From assembly GCF_000743525.1 (NCBI RefSeq), contig NZ_JQGK01000005.1, positions 62,001 to 126,000 on the forward strand: 64,000 bases of DNA. Reading direction: 5' to 3'. The notes beneath the pieces are model-generated. The model worked only from the letters and a program-made list of their open reading frames with translations, had not been told where the DNA came from and ran no database searches. This DNA is from Sulfurospirillum sp. SCADC (GTDB lineage Bacteria; Campylobacterota; Campylobacteria; Campylobacterales; Sulfurospirillaceae). How positions within the stretch are numbered: position 1 is the stretch's first letter; each line of letters begins with the position of its first letter. Of this stretch, positions 27,473-36,028 are shown in pieces. The position numbers were made by a program, and so were the translations under genes.

Positions 27473-28246
27473 TCAAACGCCTAAAATAACATTGGATGCT
27501 TTGAAAAAAGCATACGCTTCTTCGTTGATTTTAAGATGAAGTGGCTCAAACGCATCGTTGGCAATGGTCGCAGTGATGGTGCTTTTGCTCTCTAACTCTA
27601 GCGTCACTTCAGTGTTGGACGTGTCGCTGAGAATTTGGATGATCGTGCCTTTGAGGAGGTTTTCACACGCGATGGTTGGTTTGGTTTTTGAAAGAAGCAC
27701 GGAGCTGGCTTTAATGATCGCAATCGCACTCTCTCCGAGATGAAGTCCAAGCTCTTGGTAACTGTTTTTGGTGATACTGGAATAAATTTTATCAGCAGCT
27801 TTGATGGTCAGCTCAATCGCAACATTGACAGCATCTTCGCTAATGGCGCTGATAGTTCCTATAAGTTGGTTGCGTGCGCTCAGTTTCAACGAGAGTCGGC
27901 TTAAGGTCTGAACGATGGTAAGCAGGTCGTCACTGTTGGCAAAAAGATCCAAAAATTGTTGGTGTTTAGCTTGCAAATTGTGAAATGCCGCGATGACCTC
28001 TTCGCCTTTTGGAGTGATAATCGTCCCACCACCGCCTTTGCCGCCACTTGTTTTTAGCACCAAAGGAATCTCTGAAAGGTTGTTCATGGCATCCACGGAA
28101 TCCCATGCAGCTTTGTAACTCATCTTCATGACTTTGGCGGCTGCGTGGATTGAGCCAAACTCTCGAATATTTTCTAAAAGCTCAATGCGCCCTTTGCCAA
28201 GAAAATTTTTATCGCTTTTTTTCATCCAAAGTCGTGCTTCTAACAT
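27473..28246 (-). CDS. modE: ModE-type molybdate-responsive regulator with paired TOBE domains
   Basis: 257 residues. An N-terminal LysR-like winged helix (GKGRIELLENIREFGSIHAAAKVMKMSYKAAWDSVDAMN, then TSGGKGGGGTIITPKGEE) matches ModE. The C-terminal half has two TOBE/Mop repeats (SARNQLIGTISAI ... IKASSVLLS; CENLLKGTIIQIL ... FKASNVILGV) that bind molybdate or tungstate. Full-length classical ModE. The 24-bp E. coli-like boxes nearby (23460, 27321, 28388, 33619) are its probable targets. Its position between two divergent TonB/ABC gene sets fits local control. Confidence 0.93.
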   Translation of the reverse strand: MLEARLWMKKSDKNFLGKGRIELLENIREFGSIHAAAKVMKMSYKAAWDSVDAMNNLSEIPLVLKTSGGKGGGGTIITPKGEEVIAAFHNLQAKHQQFLDLFANSDDLLTIVQTLSRLSLKLSARNQLIGTISAISEDAVNVAIELTIKAADKIYSSITKNSYQELGLHLGESAIAIIKASSVLLSKTKPTIACENLLKGTIIQILSDTSNTEVTLELESKSTITATIANDAFEPLHLKINEEAYAFFKASNVILGV

Positions 28247-28387
28247 GGGTGTCCTCTGTATCCTAGGAAGGAGTAATTTAAAAATAAGTATAGCACAAAA
28301 GTCGCGTGAAGCGCTTTTAGGAAGCCTTTTAGAAACGGGAGTGCTTATTTTTTAAACACTTTTGCAGGTGTTGGGTGTATACTTTAC

Positions 28388-28411
28388 CGTTGTATTGTCA
28401 TGTATATTACG
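28388..28411. promoter_or_regulatory. ModE-box-like site upstream of exbB1 operon
   Basis: CGTTGTAT-TGTCATGT-ATATTACG, 24 bp, with two deviations from CGTTATAT-N8-ATATAACG. It lies about 115 bp upstream of the exbB1 start codon, in the modE/exbB divergent region. Confidence 0.55.
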
Positions 28412-28525
28412 TTATAATGGTCTCGTTTCTTGTTGTCAGCTCTTTTTCGCTCAACCGTTATTTATGTGCAGTACATATCGGTTGAGCTTAAAGGGTTTTG
28501 GAGATGGCTATTTTAAGGAGAAGAG

Positions 28526-28972
28526 ATGTTGAGTGAAAAACTTTTATCGTTTGCCCTCTTAGGGATCGACCCCGTACTGTGGGTGTTGGTCGCCATGAGT
28601 GTGTTAGCAGTTGGGGTGATGATAGAGCGTCTTTTAGCGTTTAGTATGATTGAAAAAAAGTATCAAAGTATGGATTATTATACGTTGCGTCTTAGCCTTG
28701 AGGCGCGTTTGGGCATTTGAGCCACCTTTGGCAATAACGCCCCTTTTATAGGGCTTTTTGGAACCGTTTTAGGGATTATCCAAGCGTTTCACATGATTGG
28801 CTCGTCCAATGCGTTTGATGTGCAACCCATCATGCAAGGCATCTCTGAAGCGTTGATCGCCACGGCGACGGGACTGTTTGTCGCCATTCCCTGTGTCATC
28901 GCTTACAACTATTTCATCAGACGGGTCAAAGTCATTTTAACATACAAAGAAGCGCAGCTCGATGAAGCGTAA
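28526..28972 (+). pseudogene. exbB: exbB-like gene interrupted by an in-frame TGA
   Basis: The frame from the ATG at 28526 (GGAG upstream) reaches TGA at 28718-28720 after 64 codons, then stays open in the same frame to TAA at 28970. The part after the TGA is intact ExbB/MotA-TolQ sequence ([20 protein letters not shown] ... [21 protein letters not shown]). The TGA sits where the paralogue at 60586 has Ile and where the family has Ile or Leu, so a TTA-to-TGA nonsense change is the simplest reading. No SECIS-like hairpin with a GGU apex follows. The stop overlaps the exbD start, so the operon is otherwise undisturbed. Confidence 0.75.
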
Positions 28973-29369
28973 ATTTGTCTATGAGAGCGATATTGCTGAG
29001 ATCAATATGACCCCTTTTGTGGACATCGTACTGGTCATCTTGGTCATTTTTATGGTCACGGCTACCTTTGTGACGCAAGGCAAAATTCCGCTTACTCTTC
29101 CCCAAGCATCCCATGCTGAAAACCGCAAAGATGAGCAAAAGCCGATCACACTCTCGTTGAACGAATCGGGTGAGCTTTATTATGATGATGTGGCAGTTTC
29201 GCTCGAAGATTTAGATGCAAAAATCGCCCAGATCAGTGCCTCTGAGCCTCATATTTTACTACGCAGTGACGCAAAAACACCGTTTGAATATGTGGTCAAA
29301 GTGATCGATCTGTGTAAAAAATACCGCATCAGCACCTTTGCGATTCAAACCACAAAGGGTGGCGCGTGA
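28962..29369 (+). CDS. exbD: ExbD-like biopolymer transport protein
   Basis: 135 residues. One N-terminal membrane helix with the family Asp ([23 protein letters not shown]), then a periplasmic domain. It forms the proton-driven motor with ExbB and TonB that energises outer-membrane receptors. The start codon overlaps the end of exbB1 by 11 bp and its stop overlaps tonB1. Since exbB1 carries a stop codon, this protein may have to pair with the ExbB encoded at 60586. Confidence 0.92.
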   Translation: MKRKFVYESDIAEINMTPFVDIVLVILVIFMVTATFVTQGKIPLTLPQASHAENRKDEQKPITLSLNESGELYYDDVAVSLEDLDAKIAQISASEPHILLRSDAKTPFEYVVKVIDLCKKYRISTFAIQTTKGGA

Positions 29370-30043
29370 GAGCATCGCATTTTTTTGCCGCTTCGTTTGG
29401 AACACTCTGTTTACATGTAACGATTGCCTATGCGCTTTTTATGGGAAGTGTAATGATCCCAAAACCCGCTATACGCGAGCTTGTCGTTACGCAAGTGAGC
29501 TTTTTGGATGAGCCAAAACCTACGCCTAACACTGAAGAGGTTAAAGAAGCAATCGTTCCGCCAAAGGCTGAACCCATTGTTGTGAAAAAACCCGAAAAAA
29601 AGGTGTCAAAAGAGATCGTTAAAACCGTGCCAACACCCAAACCCATTCTGACAACGGATGCTTCGCCTGAGCCTTTTGTCGAAGAGACTGTTGAAGTTGC
29701 ACCCACCACCAAAGCACAAGAGCAAGCAGTGAGTGCACCTGCGCGCCAAAGTGATGATCTGCTCTTGGCGTATCTTGCTAAAGTAAGGCAAAAAATTCAA
29801 GAGAGCCTTCGTTACCCCTCTATGGCTAAAAAAATGGGCGTGGAGGGTGAAGCGGTCGTGCAATTTTTGATTCACGCCAATGGAACGGTTGATGCCTCGT
29901 CCATTAAGATTGCAAAATCCAGTGGTAAAGCGATTTTAGATCGCAATGCTATGGATGCCATTTTGGACGCTGTTCCATTCGATCTTCCTCCTAAAGCGGC
30001 GTTGGAGATTGCAATTCCCGTTGTTTTTAAGCTCAAATCCTAA
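29366..30043 (+). CDS. tonB: TonB-like energy transducer
   Basis: 225 residues, GTG start overlapping the exbD stop. An N-terminal membrane anchor (HFFAASFGTLCLHVTIAYALFMG) is followed by a Pro/Lys/Glu-rich periplasmic spanner (residues ~50-115) and the C-terminal TonB domain (YLAKVRQKIQESLRYPSMAKKMGVEGEAVVQFLIHANGTV ... IPVVFKLKS). It links the inner-membrane motor to the TonB receptors at 24577 and 33668. A TTACATGTAA copy in the anchor encodes Leu-His-Val-Thr. Confidence 0.93.
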   Translation: MRASHFFAASFGTLCLHVTIAYALFMGSVMIPKPAIRELVVTQVSFLDEPKPTPNTEEVKEAIVPPKAEPIVVKKPEKKVSKEIVKTVPTPKPILTTDASPEPFVEETVEVAPTTKAQEQAVSAPARQSDDLLLAYLAKVRQKIQESLRYPSMAKKMGVEGEAVVQFLIHANGTVDASSIKIAKSSGKAILDRNAMDAILDAVPFDLPPKAALEIAIPVVFKLKS

Positions 30044-30052
30044 GGAAATTTC

Positions 30053-30601
30053 ATGTGCAATGGTCATCATTTTCTTCATAAACCCCCCGTTGCTAAAAAG
30101 AGCGAAAGTCTTCAGTGGAGCCCTATCAATTTAAAAGCGCCACTGCCTGTGATTATTTTACCGACGCCTGGTTTTTTAACCAAACTTGGTGCTGAAACGA
30201 TTCATAACATTGTGTTGCATCACCACCGCTTGCTTCAAAAAAGTGCTGTTTCGCAGATGTACCCAAGCGATGAAGCGCATTTTATGGAAGGCGTCACTAA
30301 AGCGAGCCATTTTCTCATTCAAGCTTTGGGTGGTGCAAAAATCTATACGTTTAGTTACGGTCCGCCCTCTTTGTGTCGTACGCACGCCCCTTTTGCCATC
30401 GATGATGAGGCTAGGGAGGTATGGCTGATGGCGTACAAACAGACTCTACATGATCTTGATTTCCCCAAAGAGTTGATCGGGGAGTTTTGGAACTGGATCG
30501 AGCCTTTTTCGATGCGCATGGTCAATCGTCGAAGTTCGAGTGTGCCGATGAAACGTATTTTGTATGAAGATATAAAAGCTGAGTTTGGACTCTTTTCATA
30601 G
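30053..30601 (+). CDS. Truncated-hemoglobin-like protein, intact copy
   Basis: 182 residues. A globin-like core runs from LGAETIHNIVLHHHRLLQ through VSQMYPSDEAHFMEGVTKASHFLIQALGG, IYTFSYGPPSLCRTHAPFAIDDEAREVWLMAYKQTL and FPKELIGEFWNWIEPFSMRMVNRR. This is the pattern of truncated hemoglobins (HbO-like); His in HHHRLL or in RTHAPF may contact haem. An unusual 55-residue N-terminal extension begins MCNGHHF. It follows tonB by 9 bp, mirroring the globin-like gene in the divergent operon. A role in metal or redox handling is inferred only from context. Confidence 0.7.
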   Translation: MCNGHHFLHKPPVAKKSESLQWSPINLKAPLPVIILPTPGFLTKLGAETIHNIVLHHHRLLQKSAVSQMYPSDEAHFMEGVTKASHFLIQALGGAKIYTFSYGPPSLCRTHAPFAIDDEAREVWLMAYKQTLHDLDFPKELIGEFWNWIEPFSMRMVNRRSSSVPMKRILYEDIKAEFGLFS

Positions 30602-30623
30602 AGTTTTTGCAAAACTCTTGACA

Positions 30624-30731
30624 CGCTTTTAAAGCAAAGCTTTAAAAACTACGTTAACACTAGGTTTTCTTCGGCAGAAGGCCCGCGCACCCTTGGTGCT
30701 TTTACTTCTTGCAAAACTGGTTTTGCAAGAA
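30624..30731 (+). repeat. Intergenic repeat core plus terminator hairpin before binding-protein gene
   Basis: A 59-nt core (30624-30682) matches 59371-59429 at 52 of 59 positions. It is followed by a perfect 12-bp hairpin (30706-30717 with 30720-30731) and a T-run at 30738. A core plus terminator about 30 bp before the next start codon looks like an attenuator. It may equally be a repeat with a terminator for the upstream operon. Confidence 0.6.
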
Positions 30732-30759
30732 CTCTAATTTTTTACATGTAAGGATAAAG

Positions 30760-31785
30760 ATGCGAATTTTAGGCGTTATTGGAAGTGTATTACTTCTTCT
30801 TTTAAGCGGTGCATGTGCGCGTGAGATCGTCGATATGGGCGGCAAAACAGTTGAAATCCCTGATGTCATCACCAAAGTTTTTGGCACATCGCCACCTTCG
30901 ACGTATATGATCTATACGATTGATGCTTCTTTGATCGTAGGGCTTAATTTCAACCATGCGCGTGGCAATAACGAATCCTCCAATATGCTTGACCCTCGTT
31001 TTATGGCACTTCCTGTTGTGGGAGGTCTTCAAGGAGGCGGTAATAGCATGAACAGGGAAACCTTGCTCTCGTTGCATCCTGATGTGGTCTTTTTGTGGAA
31101 CAACGATGCTTCGAGTCAGTTGGCGAAGTATCTTTTTGAGAGCAGTAAAATTCCGAGTATCAATGTGGATTTGGAGAGCGTTGAGAGTTTGCCCAAAGCA
31201 TATCTCTTTTTTGGCGAGGTTTTAAACAGACAAGTTCGTGCAAAAGTGCTTGCAGATTATGCCAGTGCTGCACTGGAAAAAACCAAAAATGTTGTGCAAA
31301 ACAACGCCACAAAACGCCCTATTGTCTACTACGCAGAGGGCGCAGATGGACTTGCCACTGAGTGCGACCAGTCGTTTCACTACGAAGCGATCAAATTTGC
31401 AGGCGGCATCAACCCGCATTTATGTTCGACCAAAAGCGGACTTGGGATGGAAAAAGTCTCTTTGGAACAAGTTATTTTATACAATCCTGACATCATCGTC
31501 GCGCAAGAGCGAGATTTTTTTGAGAAAGTCAAAAGCGATACGAGGTGGAATTCCATCAAAGCCATCAAAGAGGGCAAAATCTTTCTCGTGCCAAAAGTGC
31601 CGTTTAACTGGGTTGACCGACCGCCTTCGTTTATGCGGCTTTTGGGCGTAAGGTGGCTGACGCATATCTTTTACAATACACCCAATTCAGAGCAGTTTGC
31701 GCAAGAGATGCGTGAGTTTTACAAACTCTTTTTAAACATCGATCTCACAGAGCAACAGATTTATGAAATTTCGGGCGTGCTATGA
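30760..31785 (+). CDS. Periplasmic metal-complex binding protein (FecB/BtuF fold), copy 2
   Basis: 341 residues from the ATG at 30760, preceded by AAGGATAAAG; an upstream in-frame ATG at 30709 lies in the terminator hairpin. A signal peptide ends in LSGACA, possibly a lipoprotein signal (LSGAC). Then VDMGGKTVEIPDVITKVFGTSPPSTYMIYTI, LLSLHPDVVFLWN, and FNWVDRPPSFMRLLGVRWL. First gene of a complete FecCD-type ABC transporter. Ligand possibly molybdate/tungstate or a metallophore complex by analogy with MolABC of Haemophilus; not proven. Confidence 0.88.
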   Translation: MRILGVIGSVLLLLLSGACAREIVDMGGKTVEIPDVITKVFGTSPPSTYMIYTIDASLIVGLNFNHARGNNESSNMLDPRFMALPVVGGLQGGGNSMNRETLLSLHPDVVFLWNNDASSQLAKYLFESSKIPSINVDLESVESLPKAYLFFGEVLNRQVRAKVLADYASAALEKTKNVVQNNATKRPIVYYAEGADGLATECDQSFHYEAIKFAGGINPHLCSTKSGLGMEKVSLEQVILYNPDIIVAQERDFFEKVKSDTRWNSIKAIKEGKIFLVPKVPFNWVDRPPSFMRLLGVRWLTHIFYNTPNSEQFAQEMREFYKLFLNIDLTEQQIYEISGVL

Positions 31786-32798
31786 AAAACTCGTTTCTTT
31801 TTGGCATGATGATTGTTATGTTGGGGGCAAGTTTGCTGATTTCACTTGCTCTTGGGCGCTATGAAATTGACCTTGGCACACTGACGCAACTGCTCTTATG
31901 GAAACTGCTGAACATTGGCACGGCTCCCAAAGAGGTGATGCTGCTGTCTAACATTGTGTTTGACATTCGCCTGCCACGCATTTTAGCAGTCATTTTAGTC
32001 GGCGCTGCACTCTCGGTTTCAGGTGGGGCGTTTCAAGCGATGTTTGTCAATCCTCTGGTGTCACCAGGCATTTTGGGCGTACTCGCTGGCGCTTCGTTTG
32101 GCGCTACACTTGGCATTATGATCTCTGATAGTTGGTTTGGGGTACAGCTTTTCTCATTTACCTTTGGGTTTGTAGCGGTTTTGGTCGCCCTTGGTGTGGC
32201 GAAGATTTACGGTAGAAGCGGCTCACAGACGATCCTTTTAGTCCTTGGTGGTGTTATCTCCAGTTCGCTTTTTTCCGCACTGCTTTCAACGGTGAAGTAT
32301 GTTGCTGATCCGTACAATAAACTTCCGACGATTGTCTACTGGCTGATGGGCTCTTTCAGCGCAGTCGATATGAAAACACTCTCAAGCGTTGCCATTCCGC
32401 TGATTTTCAGTACCATTGCCCTTTCGTTAATGGGCAAATACCTTAATGTTTTAAGTCTGGGCGATCAAGATGCCAAAGCGTTAGGTGTTCATGTGGTGTG
32501 GGTACGCAACAGTGCGATTTTACTTGCCACACTGCTTAGCACGCTCACCGTCGTGGTGGCGGGAATGATTGGCTGGGTGGGGCTTATCATCCCACATATC
32601 GCACGCTTTTTGGTAGGAGCGGATAACCGTGTTTTACTTCCGATGTGCGCCCTTTTAGGGGCAACCTTTCTTATCATCGTCGATACCTTGTGTCGTACCT
32701 CGATGAGTGTGGAAATTCCCATTGGGATTGCGACTTCGCTCATTGGTATTCCCATCTTTGTTTTTGCGCTGAAAAATGCGAAAAAAGGATTTGCATGA
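31782..32798 (+). CDS. FecCD-family ABC transporter permease
   Basis: 338 residues, 8-10 membrane helices. Family signatures are FDIRLPRILAVILVGAALSVSGGAFQAMFVNPLVSPGILGVLAGASFGATLG and a late GMIGWVGLIIPHIARFLVGADNR. This BtuC/FecCD type imports siderophores, haem, cobalamin and, in MolB, molybdate. It overlaps the binding-protein stop and the ATPase start by 4 bp each. It is the only such permease in the window and may serve both binding proteins. Confidence 0.93.
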   Translation: MKNSFLFGMMIVMLGASLLISLALGRYEIDLGTLTQLLLWKLLNIGTAPKEVMLLSNIVFDIRLPRILAVILVGAALSVSGGAFQAMFVNPLVSPGILGVLAGASFGATLGIMISDSWFGVQLFSFTFGFVAVLVALGVAKIYGRSGSQTILLVLGGVISSSLFSALLSTVKYVADPYNKLPTIVYWLMGSFSAVDMKTLSSVAIPLIFSTIALSLMGKYLNVLSLGDQDAKALGVHVVWVRNSAILLATLLSTLTVVVAGMIGWVGLIIPHIARFLVGADNRVLLPMCALLGATFLIIVDTLCRTSMSVEIPIGIATSLIGIPIFVFALKNAKKGFA

Positions 32799-33583
32799 GT
32801 TTTTACAGCGCAGAAAATCTTTACTTTTCTTATAACAGTACGCCGATTTTGCAAGGGGTAGACCTTCGCATTGAGGAGGGTTCCATCGTCTCACTTTTAG
32901 GGCCAAACGGTACGGGAAAAAGCACGCTGATGAAACTTTTTTTAGGACTTTTAAACCCCAAAAGCGGTGAAGTGATCTTAAAAGGAAAGCCGTTGCAGAG
33001 CTATTCGATCAAAGAGAGGGCTTTACATGTAAGCTATGTTCCACAAAGTACACAAGTCGCTTTTGCGTTTTGTGCACTCGACATTGTCATGATGGGGCGC
33101 ATCGCTTTTGAGTCATGGTTTCAAAAACCAAGTAAAAAGGACAGGGATTTAGCACGCGCTGCGATGGAGCGATTGGGCATTGTTTATCTGGAAAAGCGTA
33201 TCTTTCAAACGCTGAGTGGTGGTGAAAAACAGTTGGTGTTAATCGCTCGTTCTTTAGCGCAAGGGGCAAAAATCTTGGTTATGGATGAGCCCGTTTCGGG
33301 GCTAGACTATGGCAATCAACTGCGCCTTTTGGAAACGATCCTGAAGCTCTCCAAAGAGGGCTACACCTTTTTAAAATCAACCCATTTTCCCGAACATGCG
33401 CTGATGTTGGGTGGTTACACCTATGCGCTGAAAGACGGGCATATCTTGGCGAATGGGCTTACATGTAAAACGATTACTGAGGAGCTTATTAACGAGCTTT
33501 ACCACACGAATATTGAGCTTAAAGAGACGGTTTGCGGCTATCCTGTCTGTATTCCTTCGTTTGTGCACACGATTAAAATGTAA
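32795..33583 (+). CDS. ABC transporter ATP-binding protein (FecE/BtuD type)
   Basis: 262 residues. Walker A LGPNGTGKST, Q-loop YVPQSTQ, signature LSGGEKQ, Walker B ILVMDEPVSGLD and H-loop STHFPEHA. The ATG at 32795 overlaps the permease stop (ATGA). It energises the FecCD permease. Two TTACATGTAA copies fall in the gene, encoding Leu-His-Val and Leu-Thr-Cys-Lys. Confidence 0.94.
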   Translation: MSFYSAENLYFSYNSTPILQGVDLRIEEGSIVSLLGPNGTGKSTLMKLFLGLLNPKSGEVILKGKPLQSYSIKERALHVSYVPQSTQVAFAFCALDIVMMGRIAFESWFQKPSKKDRDLARAAMERLGIVYLEKRIFQTLSGGEKQLVLIARSLAQGAKILVMDEPVSGLDYGNQLRLLETILKLSKEGYTFLKSTHFPEHALMLGGYTYALKDGHILANGLTCKTITEELINELYHTNIELKETVCGYPVCIPSFVHTIKM

Positions 33584-33618
33584 GAGGTTGGTTAGATTTT
33601 TTGAAAAGTTAGAAGTAT

Positions 33619-33642
33619 CGTTATATAAAATACAATACTATG
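33619..33642. promoter_or_regulatory. Half-conserved ModE-box-like site upstream of TonB receptor 2
   Basis: CGTTATAT-AAAATACA-ATACTATG. The left half is perfect, the right half has three changes. It lies 26 bp before the receptor start codon. Weaker than the sites at 23460 and 27321. Confidence 0.4.
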
Positions 33643-33667
33643 TTTTGGTAGCATACAAGGAGAAAAA

Positions 33668-35680
33668 ATGAAATTTAAAATTGGCGTAGCACTCTCGTTG
33701 ATCACCGCATCTGTGTTGATGGGTGAGACGTATGAGTTAGGAAAAATCGAGGTAACTTCACAGAAGGATATTAGTCAAAATCCAAGTGTGGATGTTGTTT
33801 CTGCAGAAACAATCAAAGAGAGTGAAGCAAAAACGGTTGTTGAAGCACTTCAAAGTGTACCGAGTGTTTATGCGGATTACACAGGGGCTAGAGGTGAGTC
33901 AAAAGTGCGTGTGCGTGGCTTTTCGAGTACGCGTGTGCCTATTTATATTGATGGTATTCCTATTTACGTTCCTTACGATCACAATATCGATTTGGCGCGG
34001 TTTAAAACCTACGATATTGGTGAGATCGATGTTTCCAAAGGGTATGTTTCTCCGATGTATGGGGCAAATACCATGGGTGGAGCGATTAACCTTATTAGCA
34101 AAAAACCGACCAAAGAGCTTGAGGGCGAAGTTGGTGCTGGCGTATTTAGTGGCAATGGCTATGAAGAGTATGCAACCATCGGAACCAAGCAAGAACTTTA
34201 CTACGGCTTACTCTCCGTTTCCAATATGCAAAGGGATTATTATAAACTTCCAAGCGATTACGATTCAGCAGGGCATCAAGAAGGGCGCAAACGTTCCAAT
34301 TCAGAGTATGGCGATAAAAAAATCAATCTTAAAGTCGGCTATACGCCCAATTCAACGGATGAGTACTCTTTGAATTATATCGCGCAGCGTGGTGAAAAAG
34401 AGCAACCGTGGTTTGCGATGGCGCAAGGTTCTACAACGAACAATGCTTACAATCGTAACTGGGATTGGAAAGACTGGGATAAGACGAGTTATTATCTGAT
34501 TACCAAAACGGCTATTGGGGAGCATTATCTTAAAACACGTCTGTATTACGATGAGTTTTACAACAAAATTCTGTTTAAAGGAACACCGCAATCTGGGTCG
34601 CAAGATGTTGTGAGCGAGATTTCAGAATACGATGATCATACCTTTGGTGGTATTGTCGAAGGCGATATTAAAATCGCTGATAACCATCTTTTAAAACTTT
34701 CTGTTTCTCAAAAATACGACAACCACAAAGACATCAGCTCAAAATCTCCTAATGCAGATCTTAAAGATGAGAGTAAAACGTTGTCATTAGGCGCTGAATA
34801 TTCATGGCAACCGAATGATAAATTGACATGGACATTAGGTGGTAGTTACGATAAAAATGAGGTGACAAAAGCAGAATACCGAAACAGTGCAGGAACACAC
34901 ATTGCTGGAGAGTTCCCCAAATACGACTCCGATGCCTTCAACCCTCAAACCATTCTGACATTTAACGCCACAAAAGAGTTGATGTTTTACGGAAGCATCT
35001 CTCAAAAAAGTAACATGCCAACACTGAAAGATCGTTACTCTTCAAAATTTGGAGATTATATTCTCAATCCTAGCTTGGATGCAGAACGTTCTACGACGTA
35101 TGAAGTCGGCAGTGATTGGGCATTTGTGGACGATCATCATGCAAAAGTAGCGCTTTTTTACACCAAAACAAAAGATTATATTGCTTCCGTGAGTGGTTTA
35201 ACCAATACAGATGCTACGCTGGGTTGTACCGGTACCAACTGTAAACAGATGCAAAATTTTGATCAAGAAGAGCATAAAGGTGTGGAAATTAGCTTGGATT
35301 CGCTGTGGAGCAGTCAGCTTAAAAGTACGCTCTCTTACACCTATATTGACGCAGAAATTGAAGACAGTAAAACGGCAAATGCTCAGTACACGACCGATAC
35401 ACCCAAACACAGTTATTATGCAAGCATGACCTATTCACCGATTCATTCGATTGATATTACTCCTATCCTTCGACACGAAGGTGAGCGTTATTCCAACGTA
35501 ACAGGCAGTGAAAAGAGCAGTTCGTATACGGTGGCAGATATACGCGTTGCGTACAGACCTGTCAAAGCGCTTGAACTCGCCGTTGGCATTAAAAATCTCT
35601 TTGATGAGCTTTATTACTACAATAATGGCTATGTTCAAGAGGGTCGAAACTATTACGCGAATGTGCGTTATAGCTTCTAA
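33668..35680 (+). CDS. TonB-dependent outer-membrane receptor, copy 2
   Basis: 670 residues, start supported by AAGGAGAAAAA. A signal peptide is followed by a TonB-box-like LGKIEVTS, the plug (VRVRGFSSTRVPIYIDGIPIYVPYDHNIDLARF, DVSKGYVSPMYGANTMGGAINLISKKP) and a barrel ending NYYANVRYSF. An extracellular loop holds a Cys pair (TLGCTGTNCKQ). It is next to the FecCD transporter and probably supplies its substrate. Not closely similar to the receptor at 24577 outside the plug. Confidence 0.92.
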   Translation: MKFKIGVALSLITASVLMGETYELGKIEVTSQKDISQNPSVDVVSAETIKESEAKTVVEALQSVPSVYADYTGARGESKVRVRGFSSTRVPIYIDGIPIYVPYDHNIDLARFKTYDIGEIDVSKGYVSPMYGANTMGGAINLISKKPTKELEGEVGAGVFSGNGYEEYATIGTKQELYYGLLSVSNMQRDYYKLPSDYDSAGHQEGRKRSNSEYGDKKINLKVGYTPNSTDEYSLNYIAQRGEKEQPWFAMAQGSTTNNAYNRNWDWKDWDKTSYYLITKTAIGEHYLKTRLYYDEFYNKILFKGTPQSGSQDVVSEISEYDDHTFGGIVEGDIKIADNHLLKLSVSQKYDNHKDISSKSPNADLKDESKTLSLGAEYSWQPNDKLTWTLGGSYDKNEVTKAEYRNSAGTHIAGEFPKYDSDAFNPQTILTFNATKELMFYGSISQKSNMPTLKDRYSSKFGDYILNPSLDAERSTTYEVGSDWAFVDDHHAKVALFYTKTKDYIASVSGLTNTDATLGCTGTNCKQMQNFDQEEHKGVEISLDSLWSSQLKSTLSYTYIDAEIEDSKTANAQYTTDTPKHSYYASMTYSPIHSIDITPILRHEGERYSNVTGSEKSSSYTVADIRVAYRPVKALELAVGIKNLFDELYYYNNGYVQEGRNYYANVRYSF

Positions 35681-35699
35681 AACGCTTTACATGTAAAAC

Positions 35700-35729
35700 A
35701 GTTCAGAGGGCTTTAATGTTCTCTGAACT
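35700..35729 (+). terminator. Hairpin after TonB receptor 2
   Basis: AGTTCAGAG (35700-35708) pairs with CTCTGAACT (35721-35729). It has no strong T-run. Probable terminator or mRNA end-stabilising hairpin. Confidence 0.5.
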
Positions 35730-35763
35730 ATACTTCCTTCATCCGCTTTAGCCCCCCGAGTAA

Positions 35764-35780
35764 TATGCTTAATTTGCATA
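35764..35780. promoter_or_regulatory. TATGC-N7-GCATA operator upstream of fdh operon 2
   Basis: TATGC-TTAATTT-GCATA, a perfect copy of the motif at 12812 with 6-bp symmetric arms (ATATGC/GCATAT). It lies about 265 bp upstream of the first gene of fdh operon 2. Confidence 0.6.
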
Positions 35781-36028
35781 TTTAAGTTACTTTTAAGTTT
35801 TTAAACTACTCTTTTTAACCCATTCTCACCTAAGCAAATCTGTGGTAAATTTTCTAAAAATCGGTCAACAACTGTTTACTAATTTCATAAAATGAAGCAT
35901 CAAACAAGGGCAATAGTTTCACAAAGAGTTCATGTTTTCCCCTTGTTTTCGAGGTTTGTGAACGGTTTGAAGTAAATAAGACTAAATCGGTCTACTTTTG
36001 TTGACTTTAAGAAATGAGGAACAAAGAC
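35781..36028 (+). promoter_or_regulatory. Long structured leader of fdh operon 2
   Basis: No gene is visible. It holds a direct repeat AAATCGGTCwAC (35858-35869 and 35984-35995). It also has inverted pairs GTCAACAA/TTGTTGAC (35864-35871 and 35998-36005), AAACAAGGG/CCCTTGTTT (35902-35910 and 35940-35948) and TTCACAAA/TTTGTGAA (35918-35925 and 35955-35962). The last two pairs interleave. Confidence 0.5.

Noticed and set aside
28718-28760. SECIS element for a selenocysteine ExbB
   Set aside because: The only nearby stem (GCCC/GGGC around 28740-28755) has a CTTTTATA loop without the GGU apex found in both fdhA hairpins, and the residue is Ile/Leu in relatives.
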